A stretch of 64,000 bases of DNA from Clostridiaceae bacterium OM02-2AC (GTDB lineage Bacteria; Bacillota_I; Bacilli_A; Erysipelotrichales; Erysipelotrichaceae): assembly GCA_003481775.1 (NCBI GenBank), contig QULU01000008.1, forward strand, positions 1 to 64,000, read 5' to 3'. The notes below the pieces were generated by a model. The model ran no database searches and was not told the DNA's origin. It saw only the letters and a list, made by a program, of their open reading frames with translations. The position numbers and the translations under genes were made by a program. Position 1 is the first letter of the stretch, and each line of letters opens with the position of its first letter. Below, piece after piece: positions 36,890 to 47,235 of the stretch.

Positions 36890-38883
36890 TCACAACCACA
36901 GCGCAGAATGCATTGCAGCATCAGCCGGGTCTGTGCGATTCAGCAGCTCATACACAAACCGGTATGTTTCTTTCCTGCCGCATACAAGAATATCCTCCAG
37001 AGCTTGCTGCAGCTTTGTATGGGAGGACAGAAACTCCACGATTACCGGTGAATAGCGTGTTCCTTTCCCTTGTACGAATTCCTGCAGCACTGCAGTAAAC
37101 GATTTAGGTATTGCATAATTGCGTCCATACGTATCTGTGGCAGCATCCAGAGCATCACAGATCGCGATTAGATCGATGAACAGCTTTTGCCGTGAACAGG
37201 TATTGTCAAACGTTTCTGGATATCCGTATGTTCCATCATAGGCTTTATGATGGCCCTTTGCCACATCCTGATAACAGGACAATACGGGAATCGCACCAAG
37301 AATTTCTGCGCTTGTGATTGGATGAAACTGAATGGTCTGATACTCGATATCTATCAGTTTTCGATACTGCATATTGATAACGGTGGAGCATAGGATTTTA
37401 CCGACATCATGCAGCAGAGCTGCTTTCCTCACAAACTCGATAATTTCCAAATGCCGCTGCTTTATTACAGCTGCTGCACATCCGAATGCACAGGCAAGTT
37501 GTTCAGGAATCCATGCAATCATGTCCGCAATCAGCCGACAGGCAAGCCGGCTGACCATGATCGTATGAATGGCAGTTTGCGTCTGTCGAAGAACAGTGAA
37601 GCTCAGAATTTGTAGGAACAGCTCTTTTTCACTTTCACAATATGGCAGCAGCTGAATCACGTAATTGTAAATAGTCAAATCCATGGCATGCTCGAAATAG
37701 TTATGTCTTGGACGCAGTGCACAGAAATCAGAAAGATGGTGCAGGATGTCCTTCGCAAGTGCAGCCCTTTTCTCATAGCTGATATCCAGTACATGTATGA
37801 TGCAGGAAAACAGACAGATTTCATTTAGTGTTTCCTCATCATATTCTTCAATCGTAAGAATTCGTTTTCGAGGGAGCTGTCTGATTTTTTCCTCCATATA
37901 TGCATAGATATCCGCATCATCCCTGCCATACAGATGATATTCACACATCCTAAGTATGATCTCATTGATGGTATGACCAGCTGCTGTGGAGGTCGTTTTC
38001 CCGTCTTCATACTGCTTGCGCGAAATCGCATAAATTCATACTGCTTGCGCGAAATCGCATAAAGCTTTTTTACTCTGTCAGGGGAAAGCGTGTTTCTTTG
38101 CAACCGAACAAGTATGGCGGTAAAGGTGTTGATCCAGCACGTTTTCATATAGGGAAGGGCCGCATTGTACTCCTCGCTCCCGTCCGCTTCCTTAAGGAAG
38201 GCATGCATCGCATGCATTCTGCGCTCATATGCCGGATACAATATCGTATCAAAGGTCTGTGTGATATCCCCGGCAGGCCTTAAAAATTCGTACATCGCAA
38301 TACTTTCAAAATCAAAAATACTCAGCCCCATGCTTTTCTCTTCCTGTGTTAAGTGCGCATACTGCTTCTCATAAAGCTTGATTCCCTGTTCACACAGGGA
38401 GAGAATCTCATCACGATAATGCACCATATCCAGGGAGGAAAAGCAGGTGATCATTACAAAATAGCATTTCATTACCGCAATTTCATTCCCTTTGTTTTCA
38501 TAAAATGCCAGCAGGGATTGCGCAAGCCTGTAGGCAACCTCGATATCCTGAAACCGAATACAGTATCGAAACAGATAGGAGATCAGTGGTTCTGCGATTT
38601 CTTCATTCCAGGCATTGGGCGTATCCAGAAAATAGGATACGTGCCTTTTTAAATACTGATTATTTTCCATATACAGCTCATGAATGGTCTGTGCCTGTTT
38701 TTTATAGGAAAAAAGCCAGTCTTCAAAGCTGGTATTTCCTACAGTAATTGCGAAAGCAAGCTCATTGATTTCATCGATTCTTTGAAAATAAGCATGAAAG
38801 AAAGACTGCCATTCTTCTCTTGTTGTAAAGCCATGCTCCCTATCCTCCGCCATCCGCGCAACCTCCTTAAGCCTTTCTAACAT
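36890..38883 (-). pseudogene. HD-GYP phosphodiesterase gene split by a 29-bp tandem duplication
   Basis: Two frames form one ancestral gene. The 5' part (start 38883) encodes a helical, TPR-like region of about 280 residues. At 38006-38063 a perfect 29-bp unit is present twice, which shifts the frame. Removing one unit restores a single 654-codon frame through RKQYEDGKTTSTAAGH into the 3' part. That part carries an HD-GYP domain: LLHDVGKI, FHPITSAEIL, GHHKAYDGTYGYP and ICDALDA, the full ligand set for c-di-GMP hydrolysis. As it stands the gene should give a truncated helical protein; the HD-GYP half has only an internal ATG at 37948. Tandem units of this kind can revert by slippage, so this may be a phase switch rather than a dead gene. 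Confidence 0.88.
38006..38063. repeat. 29-bp perfect tandem duplication
   Basis: Units 38006-38034 and 38035-38063 are identical (each begins TTCATACTGCTTGCG). Because 29 is not a multiple of three, it frameshifts the HD-GYP gene. Confidence 0.97.
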
Positions 38884-39009
38884 GCTTCATATAAAGGATA
38901 TGCTCTATGCAGCGCATCCTCCCTTTATTCAGAGCATACATACCCGCAAAGCAAAATGTAAGAGCCTGCCCTATATGTGCAATACCTCCCACGAACTCAC
39001 TTCTTTATA

Positions 39010-39456
39010 TCATTGGTTATACTTTGTTATTTCATTGAGCGAAACAAGATATGTATCATGATAATCCAGCAAATCGATAATACAGCCTTCAATGCGCTTG
39101 TCCTTTTCCTTGACTGAACAAGATATTCCATTAACAGCTCCTGCTCCGCTGGGCAGTTTCCCGCCTGTTTTTTCAATTCCCAATTCCTTATTGATAACCT
39201 CCGCATTATTTATTTTTTCCATTATCACCTGTGGAGAAACACCGGGATTATCCTTGATCATATCCAATGTGATCGTCTGAGCAGCCAGATAGGCAGCTCT
39301 CGCCTGTGATTTCGCCTTCGTCTCTGCGGCTTCATTGCTGTATTTCATAACGGCAGGTACCGCAAGCATCATGACGATACCGATAATTACCAGCACCACA
39401 ATGATTTCAATCAGTGTAAAGCCTTGCTTGTTTTTATGCATCCTGTATGATTTCAT
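39010..39456 (-). CDS. Type IV pilin
   Basis: 148 residues from the ATG at 39456, which has GGAGG five bases upstream; a longer frame to 39492 is less likely. The type III signal KNKQGFTLIEIIVVLVIIG shows the cleavage Gly, methylated Phe+1 and Glu+5, then a helix with the usual Pro (LAVPAVMKY). The globular domain has two cysteines (SCSV, GCII) that could form a disulfide. It is probably a major pilin for the pilus machine encoded at 11-16 kb, although placed in the c-di-GMP gene block. Confidence 0.9.
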   Translation of the reverse strand: MKSYRMHKNKQGFTLIEIIVVLVIIGIVMMLAVPAVMKYSNEAAETKAKSQARAAYLAAQTITLDMIKDNPGVSPQVIMEKINNAEVINKELGIEKTGGKLPSGAGAVNGISCSVKEKDKRIEGCIIDLLDYHDTYLVSLNEITKYNQ

Positions 39457-39595
39457 TTTTTCCTCCATCCTACCGCACTTCACACGCGGCACAAATACTG
39501 TGTGAACGTTGTTTTAAATACATTAAATTAGAATGCTTTCTGATTTCTTTCACGCTTACCTCCTTTTTACTATCCACATGCCTGAGACAGCTTCC

Positions 39596-42500
39596 TCATG
39601 CCAGTGTTTGAAAGAAATCATGCAGCGGCATTGGCTTCGCAAAGTAATAGCCCTGTCCTTCATCACAGCCCATAGCCTTTACGCATTGATACTGCTCTTT
39701 CGTTTCAATACCTTCACAAAGAACCCGATAGCCCAGCTCGTGAATAAGATCTATGATTTTCTTCAGAAAGGCCTTCCCTCGCTCTGTCTTCATGCTGTCC
39801 CACATAAAGCAGCCATCGATTTTCACAACGCTTGCCGGTATATTGATAAGCATATTCATAACACTGTATCCGCTGCCGAAATCATCCACTGAGGTTGTAA
39901 AGCCCTCCTCCTTCAAGCGCTCCATGACCTTTGCCGCCGCATCCGTATTTCTAAAATAAGCCGTTTCCGTCAGCTCAAATTCCAGCAGGGTGCGCTCAAT
40001 TTGATAGCGATTGACGATTTCCAATATAGAATTTGTGATTCCTGATTTTTCCAGATCGACAGAGGACAGATTGATGCTGACTCTGCACGTATCGCTGATT
40101 CCCTTACGCATTCGCTTATTCAGATGACGGCATACGGTTTCCAGAACATAAAGATCCAGACTCGTAATAAAGCCGTTATCCTCAAATACAGAGATGAAGT
40201 CATTCGGATAAAAATGTACAACACCGTTCTGCATCCAGCGAATCAATGCCTCTGCGCCGCATAAGCTGCCATCAGTCAAATCGATTTTGGGCTGTACCCA
40301 GACCTGAAAATCCCCATTCTCCAAGGCGGATTCCATCCTGGTCACAATTTCAATGGAGATATCCTTTTTCCTGATGACATCCGTTCCATATACACTGATT
40401 TCGTTGTGAATGCTCTGTCCGATCGCTTTTCTGGCGAGATTGGCCCGATCGATTCCGGTCAGGATATCCCTGCAATCCTCCTCAATAAAATAGATGCCTG
40501 TACGCAATACAAACCGGATATCATCATTTCTGCTTTTCTGCTCCATACAAAACTGATCCAGCGTATCCTTTATTTTGCTGCGTAAACGCTTCGTATCCAC
40601 TACCCTTACAAAGGCCAAAAACAAGTCCCCGCTCATCCGCGTATAATAGGCATCGTCCACGAGCATGGAGGAAAAATGTCTGGCAAAGGATTTCAGAATA
40701 TTATCTCCCTCCAGATATCCCAGAACCTCATTGACATATTTGAACTTCTGAATATCGATTGCTATAAGTGCCCAGTCACGAATGCCCTTATTCAAAATCA
40801 TCTGGCAGTCTTCCTTGAACTTATCATAGCTCAGCAGACTTGTCAGTCTGTCTTTTTCAAGGATTGCCTTTCTTGACGGGCATTTGGTTATATTCCGAAA
40901 GGCAAACAGACTGACGATATCCCGATCCAGTATACCAAGCCAGATACTGATTTCAATTTCACGTCCGACTTCGGATGTGTCCTTTGCAATCGTAAAATTC
41001 ATATGGATGAAATCATTTCCGAGCGCTAGATTATCCATCAGATTTCTTCTTCCCGTAAATTCGAGGTATCGCGCCTTGGTTTCCTCATCCATATAATGCT
41101 GTGCATAATCTGTATTGACGCATGTATAATTACCGGCAACACCTACCAGAGACTGAAACTTTCCCTCCGTTTTTAAAACGACATAGGAATCCTTTTGCAC
41201 ATCGACAAAATAGACATTGGTATAATCATGAAACATCAGCGCAAAGGCATCCGCTAATACTTTAAAGGCAACCTTTCGCTCTTCCTTATTGACAGGCTGC
41301 GCAATGGTCTCCTTTCTGCTGTTCGTTCTGGATATCATATTCAGCAGGACATCGTTTCGCACCTGATAAGCATTTTCAACATATTGACTGCGGCAGAAGA
41401 TATTGGTGCTGTGCAGATAAAGACATTTTGCTCTGCCGTTTTTCTGGATAAACAGCATGGACATCTCCAGGGGAATGCTGTAGCTGATGCCTTCCTTTGA
41501 TTTCCAGTCAAGCTGTCCGAAGCAGCTGCAGATGCTGACACCCTTAATAATCCGTTTTCTGACATACTGCATATCACGGATTTTCTGGCTATGATTGCTT
41601 TCCTGCTGCTGTTTCAGATACAGGATTGCTTCCCTTTTTTGATACAGCTTCTGATATTCCTCCTCAAACAGCACAAATGCGTCATCCAGTAGAATCTCCA
41701 TACGCTGTGTATCCCATTCCTCCAGCATCAGATGAAGCAGCTGTGAGGCAGCATTGACAACATCGATATTTTTTAACAGAATCGTGGTATAGCAATCCAT
41801 ATTGCTGTAGCGCTCACTCTCACGTACACCCTGCATGTGGTCGATATAATACAGCTTTTTCGACTCATACATTTCAGCCTCTGCCTGATTGATGATTTCT
41901 TCTATATATAAGGTATCCTTGGACCAGCTTGCCCCAACGGCGGCATTTTCAAGACTGGAGGCTCTGTTGAGCTGCTGCTTTAAAATCGCAGCCTTTTTCA
42001 TAAACGCAGCTTCTTCGATTCCCGCACATAAAACGACGAATTCATCACCGCCTGTACGATATACATTCCAGCTTGGAAATTCTGCCATGATTTTCTTGGC
42101 AACCCCCATCAGCAGCTCATCACCGGCATCGTGTCCAGCAGTGTCATTCAATTCCTTTAGTCCGTTCACATCGGCAAATATAACACCGCAGCCCTGTTCT
42201 TCCTTCGGTATCGCGTTGGAATGCAGCTCCATATTCATTTTCTCAACATCCTGCATAAAGGCATTGCGATTCTTCGTACCAGTCATACGATCAAGGTAGG
42301 TCATCTGTTCCAGACGGGCGGTTGCTTTAATGCTCATCATCGTTTTCTGTATGTAATAGGATAGCGTTGTCATAATCTTGGCAGCATTGCGCCCGCTTTC
42401 CTGTACCGGATTATCTATGCCAAGAAATCCAAGCAGCGCTTCATGGGCAAACAACGGCACACTGATGCGTGAGCGCACGTCATACTGCCGCATGTTCTGG

Positions 42501-43183
42501 TAGATTTCAGGCTCTGTTTCTTTACAATCCGCTACATTCTGGATGATGTAGGGTTCTCTGCGGATAAAGCTTTCCAGCCATTTTCTGCAAATATTGGTCG
42601 GCACCGACTGCATAGCCTTTTTTCTGCTGGCAATCCCTGCTCTACACCATTCATAGGTGTTGCTCATCAGCTTGCCATGAATTTCATATATGAAAACCCT
42701 GTCCCCCTGCAGTCTGGTTCCCAGCGTGGCCAGTGCTTCCGCAAGCGCTTGACGTTCATCCTCCATATCCTGCAGCTTTTTTGCGCATTCCATCGCAATT
42801 TCATCGATGGACGGATTTCCTTCAAGCTGCTGATTCTTCCTGTTGTCCCCGGTTATTTGAATGGCCAGCCTTAATACAGCCCTTCGGCCCTGATAGTGAA
42901 GCAGCTTCTCCAAAATCTTATAATTGCATTTTTTCAAGGAATTTGTGTATTCCCATTCATGAAATGTTTTGTCGGTTAAGGAAGCAAGACAACAAAAAAC
43001 ACAGGGAGCATCCAATTCCTGAAACACCTGATAGCAGGGCCTTCCCAACAGCTCCTCACTCCCGCCTGCTGTCAGCTGACGGATTCCAAAACGATTGATA
43101 TACAGCAGCTCATAGGTTTCTATATCCGCTATATAAACGATTTCATCTACTTCATCAAAATTCATTGTAATGCGATCTGCCAT
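39596..43183 (-). CDS. Large PAS-GAF-GGDEF-(PAS)-GGDEF-EAL protein
   Basis: 1195 residues from the ATG at 43183 with AGGAGG upstream. No membrane helices. Order: PAS with CYQVFQELDAPCVFC (about 10-110), GAF (about 145-295), an intact GGDEF domain (YRTGGDEF, about 310-450), a helical region, a second sensor-like region (about 600-770), a degenerate GGDEF domain (RMSGDLF) and an EAL domain (about 945-1190) with AEALIRW, ELTETAYF, VDDFGSGYS, KIDGCF and CEGIE intact. The N-terminal PAS-GAF-GGDEF half matches the protein at 32304, suggesting duplication and fusion. It lies 66 nt downstream of the next EAL gene, so they are probably co-transcribed. Confidence 0.9.
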   Translation of the reverse strand: MADRITMNFDEVDEIVYIADIETYELLYINRFGIRQLTAGGSEELLGRPCYQVFQELDAPCVFCCLASLTDKTFHEWEYTNSLKKCNYKILEKLLHYQGRRAVLRLAIQITGDNRKNQQLEGNPSIDEIAMECAKKLQDMEDERQALAEALATLGTRLQGDRVFIYEIHGKLMSNTYEWCRAGIASRKKAMQSVPTNICRKWLESFIRREPYIIQNVADCKETEPEIYQNMRQYDVRSRISVPLFAHEALLGFLGIDNPVQESGRNAAKIMTTLSYYIQKTMMSIKATARLEQMTYLDRMTGTKNRNAFMQDVEKMNMELHSNAIPKEEQGCGVIFADVNGLKELNDTAGHDAGDELLMGVAKKIMAEFPSWNVYRTGGDEFVVLCAGIEEAAFMKKAAILKQQLNRASSLENAAVGASWSKDTLYIEEIINQAEAEMYESKKLYYIDHMQGVRESERYSNMDCYTTILLKNIDVVNAASQLLHLMLEEWDTQRMEILLDDAFVLFEEEYQKLYQKREAILYLKQQQESNHSQKIRDMQYVRKRIIKGVSICSCFGQLDWKSKEGISYSIPLEMSMLFIQKNGRAKCLYLHSTNIFCRSQYVENAYQVRNDVLLNMISRTNSRKETIAQPVNKEERKVAFKVLADAFALMFHDYTNVYFVDVQKDSYVVLKTEGKFQSLVGVAGNYTCVNTDYAQHYMDEETKARYLEFTGRRNLMDNLALGNDFIHMNFTIAKDTSEVGREIEISIWLGILDRDIVSLFAFRNITKCPSRKAILEKDRLTSLLSYDKFKEDCQMILNKGIRDWALIAIDIQKFKYVNEVLGYLEGDNILKSFARHFSSMLVDDAYYTRMSGDLFLAFVRVVDTKRLRSKIKDTLDQFCMEQKSRNDDIRFVLRTGIYFIEEDCRDILTGIDRANLARKAIGQSIHNEISVYGTDVIRKKDISIEIVTRMESALENGDFQVWVQPKIDLTDGSLCGAEALIRWMQNGVVHFYPNDFISVFEDNGFITSLDLYVLETVCRHLNKRMRKGISDTCRVSINLSSVDLEKSGITNSILEIVNRYQIERTLLEFELTETAYFRNTDAAAKVMERLKEEGFTTSVDDFGSGYSVMNMLINIPASVVKIDGCFMWDSMKTERGKAFLKKIIDLIHELGYRVLCEGIETKEQYQCVKAMGCDEGQGYYFAKPMPLHDFFQTLA

Positions 43184-43249
43184 ATACCTTATGCCTCCTG
43201 ATCCGAACAAAATCAGCATGCGGGCAGCATCAAAGTGCCCTGCTCTTTC

Positions 43250-45334
43250 TCATATCTTCTGGCTTGAAACCAGCATTTCAAATTCTCTGACAGGAACCGG
43301 CTTGGATATCACATAGCCTTGTACCAAATCACAGGATGTCAAGCGTAAAAAATCCATTTGCTTATCCGTTTCAATCCCCTCCGCAACCGTGGCCATATCC
43401 AGCTTCTTCGTCAGATCCAGCATGCTTTTCACAACGATGTTTTCCTTTGGATTATCCATTCCTCTGGAGGAGAAAAAGGCTCCATCAAGCTTTACGGTAT
43501 CCAGCTCCAGATCCTTCAGCATATTCAAAGAGGAATATCCGCTGCCAAAATCATCCATTGAACAGGTAAAGCCTGCCTCATGGATTTTCTGAATGATGGA
43601 ATGGAAGGCCTTTGGATTTTCAAATACCATCGTTTCCGTTAATTCAATTTCCAGAAGGGATGCCGGAATCTGATACCTGTTTATGATGGCGATATAGTCA
43701 TCGAGAAAGTCCGGCTTCATAAGGTGCACCCGCGACATATTAACAGAGATCGGAAACAGCCGTTTATGTGCTGCTTTCCACTGCTTGAGCAGTCTGCATA
43801 CCTGTTCAAATACAAAAAGGTCGAGATTGACGATAAAGCCGTTCTTTTCAAACAATGGAATAAACTCCATCGGTGAAAGAAACCCCAATACCGGATGATG
43901 CCAGCGAATCAAAGCCTCCGCTCCGTAAATCTGCTTGTCCCTTAAGGAGTATTTCGGCTGTAGATAAACCTCAAATTCCTGACGCTGCAAAGATTCCCGC
44001 ATTGTGTTTTCGATATCCTTTTCCTGCTGCAGCTTCTTCTGAATTTCATTTGTATAAAAATTACAGAAGCACAGACCCGAGGAGTAGCTCTGTCCGGATT
44101 TGCGGGCAGTATGTGCACGGTCTTCCATGGAGGTTATGGATAACGCAGTGTCATAGATATGGTACACTCCGGCAGTAAAGGTCAGATAGTATTTGTATTC
44201 GCGATGTGTATTAAATGCATTGATGGAGGCTGCTATTTCCTGCAGTCTGCCTTCGATTCTCGCATTGCTTTCTTCCTTTAACAGGATGATGAAATTATCT
44301 GAAAACAGTCGTGCAGCATATTCATCCTGTTTTAAGTTGTTTACGATTTGTTGATAAATGTACTTCAGCGTGTTGTCTCCTGCTTCTACGCCCTCAGTTT
44401 CATTGATCAGCTTGAACTTCTGCAGATTCATCCAGACCAGAACAAAGGTGCCTGCGGGAAATGAAGCGATGGCATCCTCAGCTATCTGCTCAAACCTTCT
44501 GCGGTTATACCCTGCTGTTACTTCATCTGTATAAGCCAGCTTATGCATAGCACGGTTGTATTCCTCCAGCTGCATTCTCTGATTGATCAGATTTGTGACA
44601 TCGTTATACAGAAAAAGATAAATCGGCTCTTCTCCTATCCAGTCAATACACTCTGCATTTACATTCAGATAACGGATGCTTCCCGTTGTATCCTGCGGAG
44701 AAATGGTAAAGCTGCAGGATTTCCCCTGATAAAGTACGGCATGCTGTTCATAGGCGGCCTCTAAGCCGTTGTTTCCAAGCTGGTCACGGGGAAACACCAG
44801 CTCGTTTCCAAACATATCCTGAAACCTCTGGTTCCCCTCTATCAGCTCATAGCCCTTTCCGGTGATTTTATACTTTGCTATCAATCCCGGAAAATTACTC
44901 TGCATAATATCCTTTTCGATACGGTCCTGCATCATATCGGTAATATCCATCATGACAGAGTAGGCAAGCTGAAAGCCGTCGACATATTCATCGATCAGGG
45001 TACCAACCAGCCGGATCCATATTTTTCTTCCGCTTCTGTGACGCATTCTGCCAATATAGGTATATCTTTTCTTTTGTTGTACAACTGTATGGATCACCAC
45101 CTGCTTCAGCTCATTCCATTCCGCAGGATCCTGCGCATAGTAAAGATCGGGACGGTTTTGAAATAGGCGCTCATATTCCTCCTGCTCATAGCCGAACATC
45201 TCATAATATCGCGCATTTGCCGCTACCAGTGTAAAATGCTCATCCAGCATATGCTTACTGACACTGGTATGCAGGGATTCCGTAAGATATTGATTTTCTA
45301 TCGCCTCGGATAATACCTCCGCCTTTTTTGTCAT
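43250..45334 (-). CDS. PAS-(degenerate GGDEF)-EAL phosphodiesterase
   Basis: 694 residues, no membrane helix. Two PAS-like regions (about 20-140 and 150-260) precede a GGDEF domain whose active site reads LFSDNF, so it cannot make c-di-GMP but could bind GTP. The EAL domain (about 430-690) keeps AEALIRWHHP, EIELTETMVF, MDDFGSGYSSLN, KLDGAF and AEGIE, so hydrolysis of c-di-GMP to pGpG is predicted. AGGAGGAGC precedes the ATG. The promoter region (45431-45480 reading leftward) is nearly identical to that of the EAL gene at 47236, and diverges from the GntR-family regulator. Confidence 0.92.
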   Translation of the reverse strand: MTKKAEVLSEAIENQYLTESLHTSVSKHMLDEHFTLVAANARYYEMFGYEQEEYERLFQNRPDLYYAQDPAEWNELKQVVIHTVVQQKKRYTYIGRMRHRSGRKIWIRLVGTLIDEYVDGFQLAYSVMMDITDMMQDRIEKDIMQSNFPGLIAKYKITGKGYELIEGNQRFQDMFGNELVFPRDQLGNNGLEAAYEQHAVLYQGKSCSFTISPQDTTGSIRYLNVNAECIDWIGEEPIYLFLYNDVTNLINQRMQLEEYNRAMHKLAYTDEVTAGYNRRRFEQIAEDAIASFPAGTFVLVWMNLQKFKLINETEGVEAGDNTLKYIYQQIVNNLKQDEYAARLFSDNFIILLKEESNARIEGRLQEIAASINAFNTHREYKYYLTFTAGVYHIYDTALSITSMEDRAHTARKSGQSYSSGLCFCNFYTNEIQKKLQQEKDIENTMRESLQRQEFEVYLQPKYSLRDKQIYGAEALIRWHHPVLGFLSPMEFIPLFEKNGFIVNLDLFVFEQVCRLLKQWKAAHKRLFPISVNMSRVHLMKPDFLDDYIAIINRYQIPASLLEIELTETMVFENPKAFHSIIQKIHEAGFTCSMDDFGSGYSSLNMLKDLELDTVKLDGAFFSSRGMDNPKENIVVKSMLDLTKKLDMATVAEGIETDKQMDFLRLTSCDLVQGYVISKPVPVREFEMLVSSQKI

Positions 45335-45430
45335 ACCTGCTCCTCCTGTTCCACAACGTCATACTGTAATTGCCATATGATATACAGAGCTGCTGAAAGT
45401 ACCTTCTTTTTATATGTTTTTATCATCTTT

Positions 45431-45480
45431 CCTATTTTAACTACAGGTTTATTCTAGCGTGATTCTGCTTAAAAATCAAG
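45431..45480 (-). promoter_or_regulatory. Shared promoter/operator element, copy 1
   Basis: Matches 48645-48694 over 50 nt without gaps and with about 10 mismatches, six of them in the centre of the palindromic part. Its left end gives a TAAAAT -10 for the minus-strand EAL gene at 43250-45334. Its right end (AAAAATCAAG) abuts the -35 of the regulator gene. One protein bound here could control both directions. Confidence 0.7.
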
Positions 45481-45509
45481 TTGTAATGCCCTTTTGCAAT
45501 TGTTATAAT
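45481..45509 (+). promoter_or_regulatory. Promoter of the GntR-family regulator
   Basis: TTGTAA, a 17-bp spacer, and extended -10 TGTTATAAT. The -35 directly follows the shared operator element. Confidence 0.75.
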
Positions 45510-45548
45510 GTAAATAAATGACAAAGTCCTTGAAAGGAGAGAGAGTCC

Positions 45549-47018
45549 GTGATTCAGGAACAGACGCTATACCGCTATTTATATGAAACACTTGTCCGTA
45601 AAATCAAAAGCGGAGAGTTCCATCAAATACGAAAGCTGCCCTCTCAAAAGCAGCTTTGCAAGCAATACAATGTAGGTATTACAACGGTTCGCAGGGTTAT
45701 GCAGCTACTGCAAAAGGAGGGCTATATCCAGTGTGAATCCGGGCAGCCTGCTGCTGTTGTCTACACCGCTTCCGAAATGGAATATGCCGCCGCCCTCATT
45801 GCACGCAAGGAAGAAATCAATGACGCTTTTCAGGGGCTGGGGCTGTTGCTGCCGCAGCTGTACAGGGAGGCTGTAAAATATGTCAGGGAATCGGATAAAG
45901 CCACAATGCGGCGGGCTATCGATGAAATTCAGGAGGATATGCCTACCCATTTGCTGTACCGGCAATCAAACCTGTTTTTAACTACGCTCATTCAGGTATT
46001 CAACAATCCCCTGCTGATGGATTTGGAGCTGGATTCGGAAAATTTCCTCCATGTACCCTATCTTCCCTTCGCCCATCACACAGATCCCTTTTACCGTACC
46101 CCCTCCCATATGAAAAGCTGGTTAAGCAGTGTATTTGATTGTATTCAAAACAATCAGGAGGAGCTTCTTTATACAAAGATAGCATCAACCTATCAACATA
46201 GCAGCTGCAGAGTCATCGCCTATCTGGAGGCTTTGGAAAAGCAGCTTGATTTCGTACCTGCTGAGTCTGAGAAAAGCATTCGCTGGTTTCACATCAAGGA
46301 CCGTTCGGAATTATATGCACATTTAGCCATGAGGATTCTGCGACGTATCCGAAAAAAGGAATTTTCCGAACAAAAGTATATCCCCTCCATCCCAAGGATC
46401 ATGAAGGAATATGGTGTTATGAAGGAAACCGCCAGCCGTTGCATCGCCCTGTTGAATTCCTTGGGAATTACCCGGACGTTAAATAAAAAAGGCACGATCG
46501 TTCTCCCGGATGCACCACAGATGCAAAGCGGCAGAAACAATCTAAATGATCCGATTATCAAGCAGCGCATCCTTTACTGTCTGGATGCCTTACAGCTGCT
46601 TGCAGTAAGCCTGCATTGCGGCATCCCCTTTGATATGGCAGAGGTTAAGGTCTTTTCCCGTGATCTTCAGGATGTTTTACAAAATGCCTCCTTCGATAAA
46701 AAATATGCATTGATCATTCAGCTGTCTATGGATTTTATCATTCAGTCCGTACCCACGCACTCCTTGAAAAACATCTTTCTTCAGCTAAATGACTTGCTGG
46801 TATGGGGGTATTACCTGGAGCCGGTGGATGAGGCTTTCTATTCTGATTCTAAAGAAACACAAGAGGCTGTTCAGAGGCTGTTAAACGAGCTGGAAAAAGA
46901 GACCGTTGAAAACATATCAGCCGCATTACAGTGCGTATTCCTGCAGATTTATCGGGATATCTATCATGTGATTTTAAGATTGCCCTATAACTTCACCCCA
47001 ATGCCCTTGCTGTTATAG
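45549..47018 (+). CDS. GntR-family regulator with two winged-helix domains
   Basis: 489 residues, GTG start at 45549 after GGAGAGAGAG. The N-terminal GntR winged helix (about 5-75) reads KIKSGEFHQIRKLPSQKQL...VGITTVRRVMQLLQKEGYI. A second, similar module at about 255-325 reads RRIRKKEFSEQKYIPSIPRI...VMKETASRCIALLNSLGIT. The regions after each domain are helical, without recognisable FadR, UTRA or aminotransferase-like effector domains. It sits inside the c-di-GMP cluster, divergent from an EAL gene, and its promoter abuts the shared element, so it probably regulates these genes. The two-module layout is unusual for GntR proteins. Confidence 0.8.
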   Translation: MIQEQTLYRYLYETLVRKIKSGEFHQIRKLPSQKQLCKQYNVGITTVRRVMQLLQKEGYIQCESGQPAAVVYTASEMEYAAALIARKEEINDAFQGLGLLLPQLYREAVKYVRESDKATMRRAIDEIQEDMPTHLLYRQSNLFLTTLIQVFNNPLLMDLELDSENFLHVPYLPFAHHTDPFYRTPSHMKSWLSSVFDCIQNNQEELLYTKIASTYQHSSCRVIAYLEALEKQLDFVPAESEKSIRWFHIKDRSELYAHLAMRILRRIRKKEFSEQKYIPSIPRIMKEYGVMKETASRCIALLNSLGITRTLNKKGTIVLPDAPQMQSGRNNLNDPIIKQRILYCLDALQLLAVSLHCGIPFDMAEVKVFSRDLQDVLQNASFDKKYALIIQLSMDFIIQSVPTHSLKNIFLQLNDLLVWGYYLEPVDEAFYSDSKETQEAVQRLLNELEKETVENISAALQCVFLQIYRDIYHVILRLPYNFTPMPLLL

Positions 47019-47112
47019 CTTATGCCTGCTTTCAGCCTGGCCAACTGCTTAACAAGCAGTATGTAGAATGCCTTTACAGCCTACTTCTCTTGTATAAATC
47101 ATACACATGCGC

Positions 47113-47172
47113 AAAAAAAGGAATGCCGTTGCTGTACACTTCACTGAGTTGCAGCTGACCTTCCTTTTTTTA
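47113..47172. terminator. Bidirectional terminator between GntR and EAL genes
   Basis: A-run plus GGAA (47113-47123) pairs with TTCC plus T-run (47161-47171), with an inner GCTG/CAGC stem. It serves the convergent genes on both sides. Confidence 0.75.
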
Positions 47173-47235
47173 TATTTCTGCTATGGTACTTCATCGATTT
47201 TCAAGTATAAAATGCATCTGCCTATTCATAAGGCA

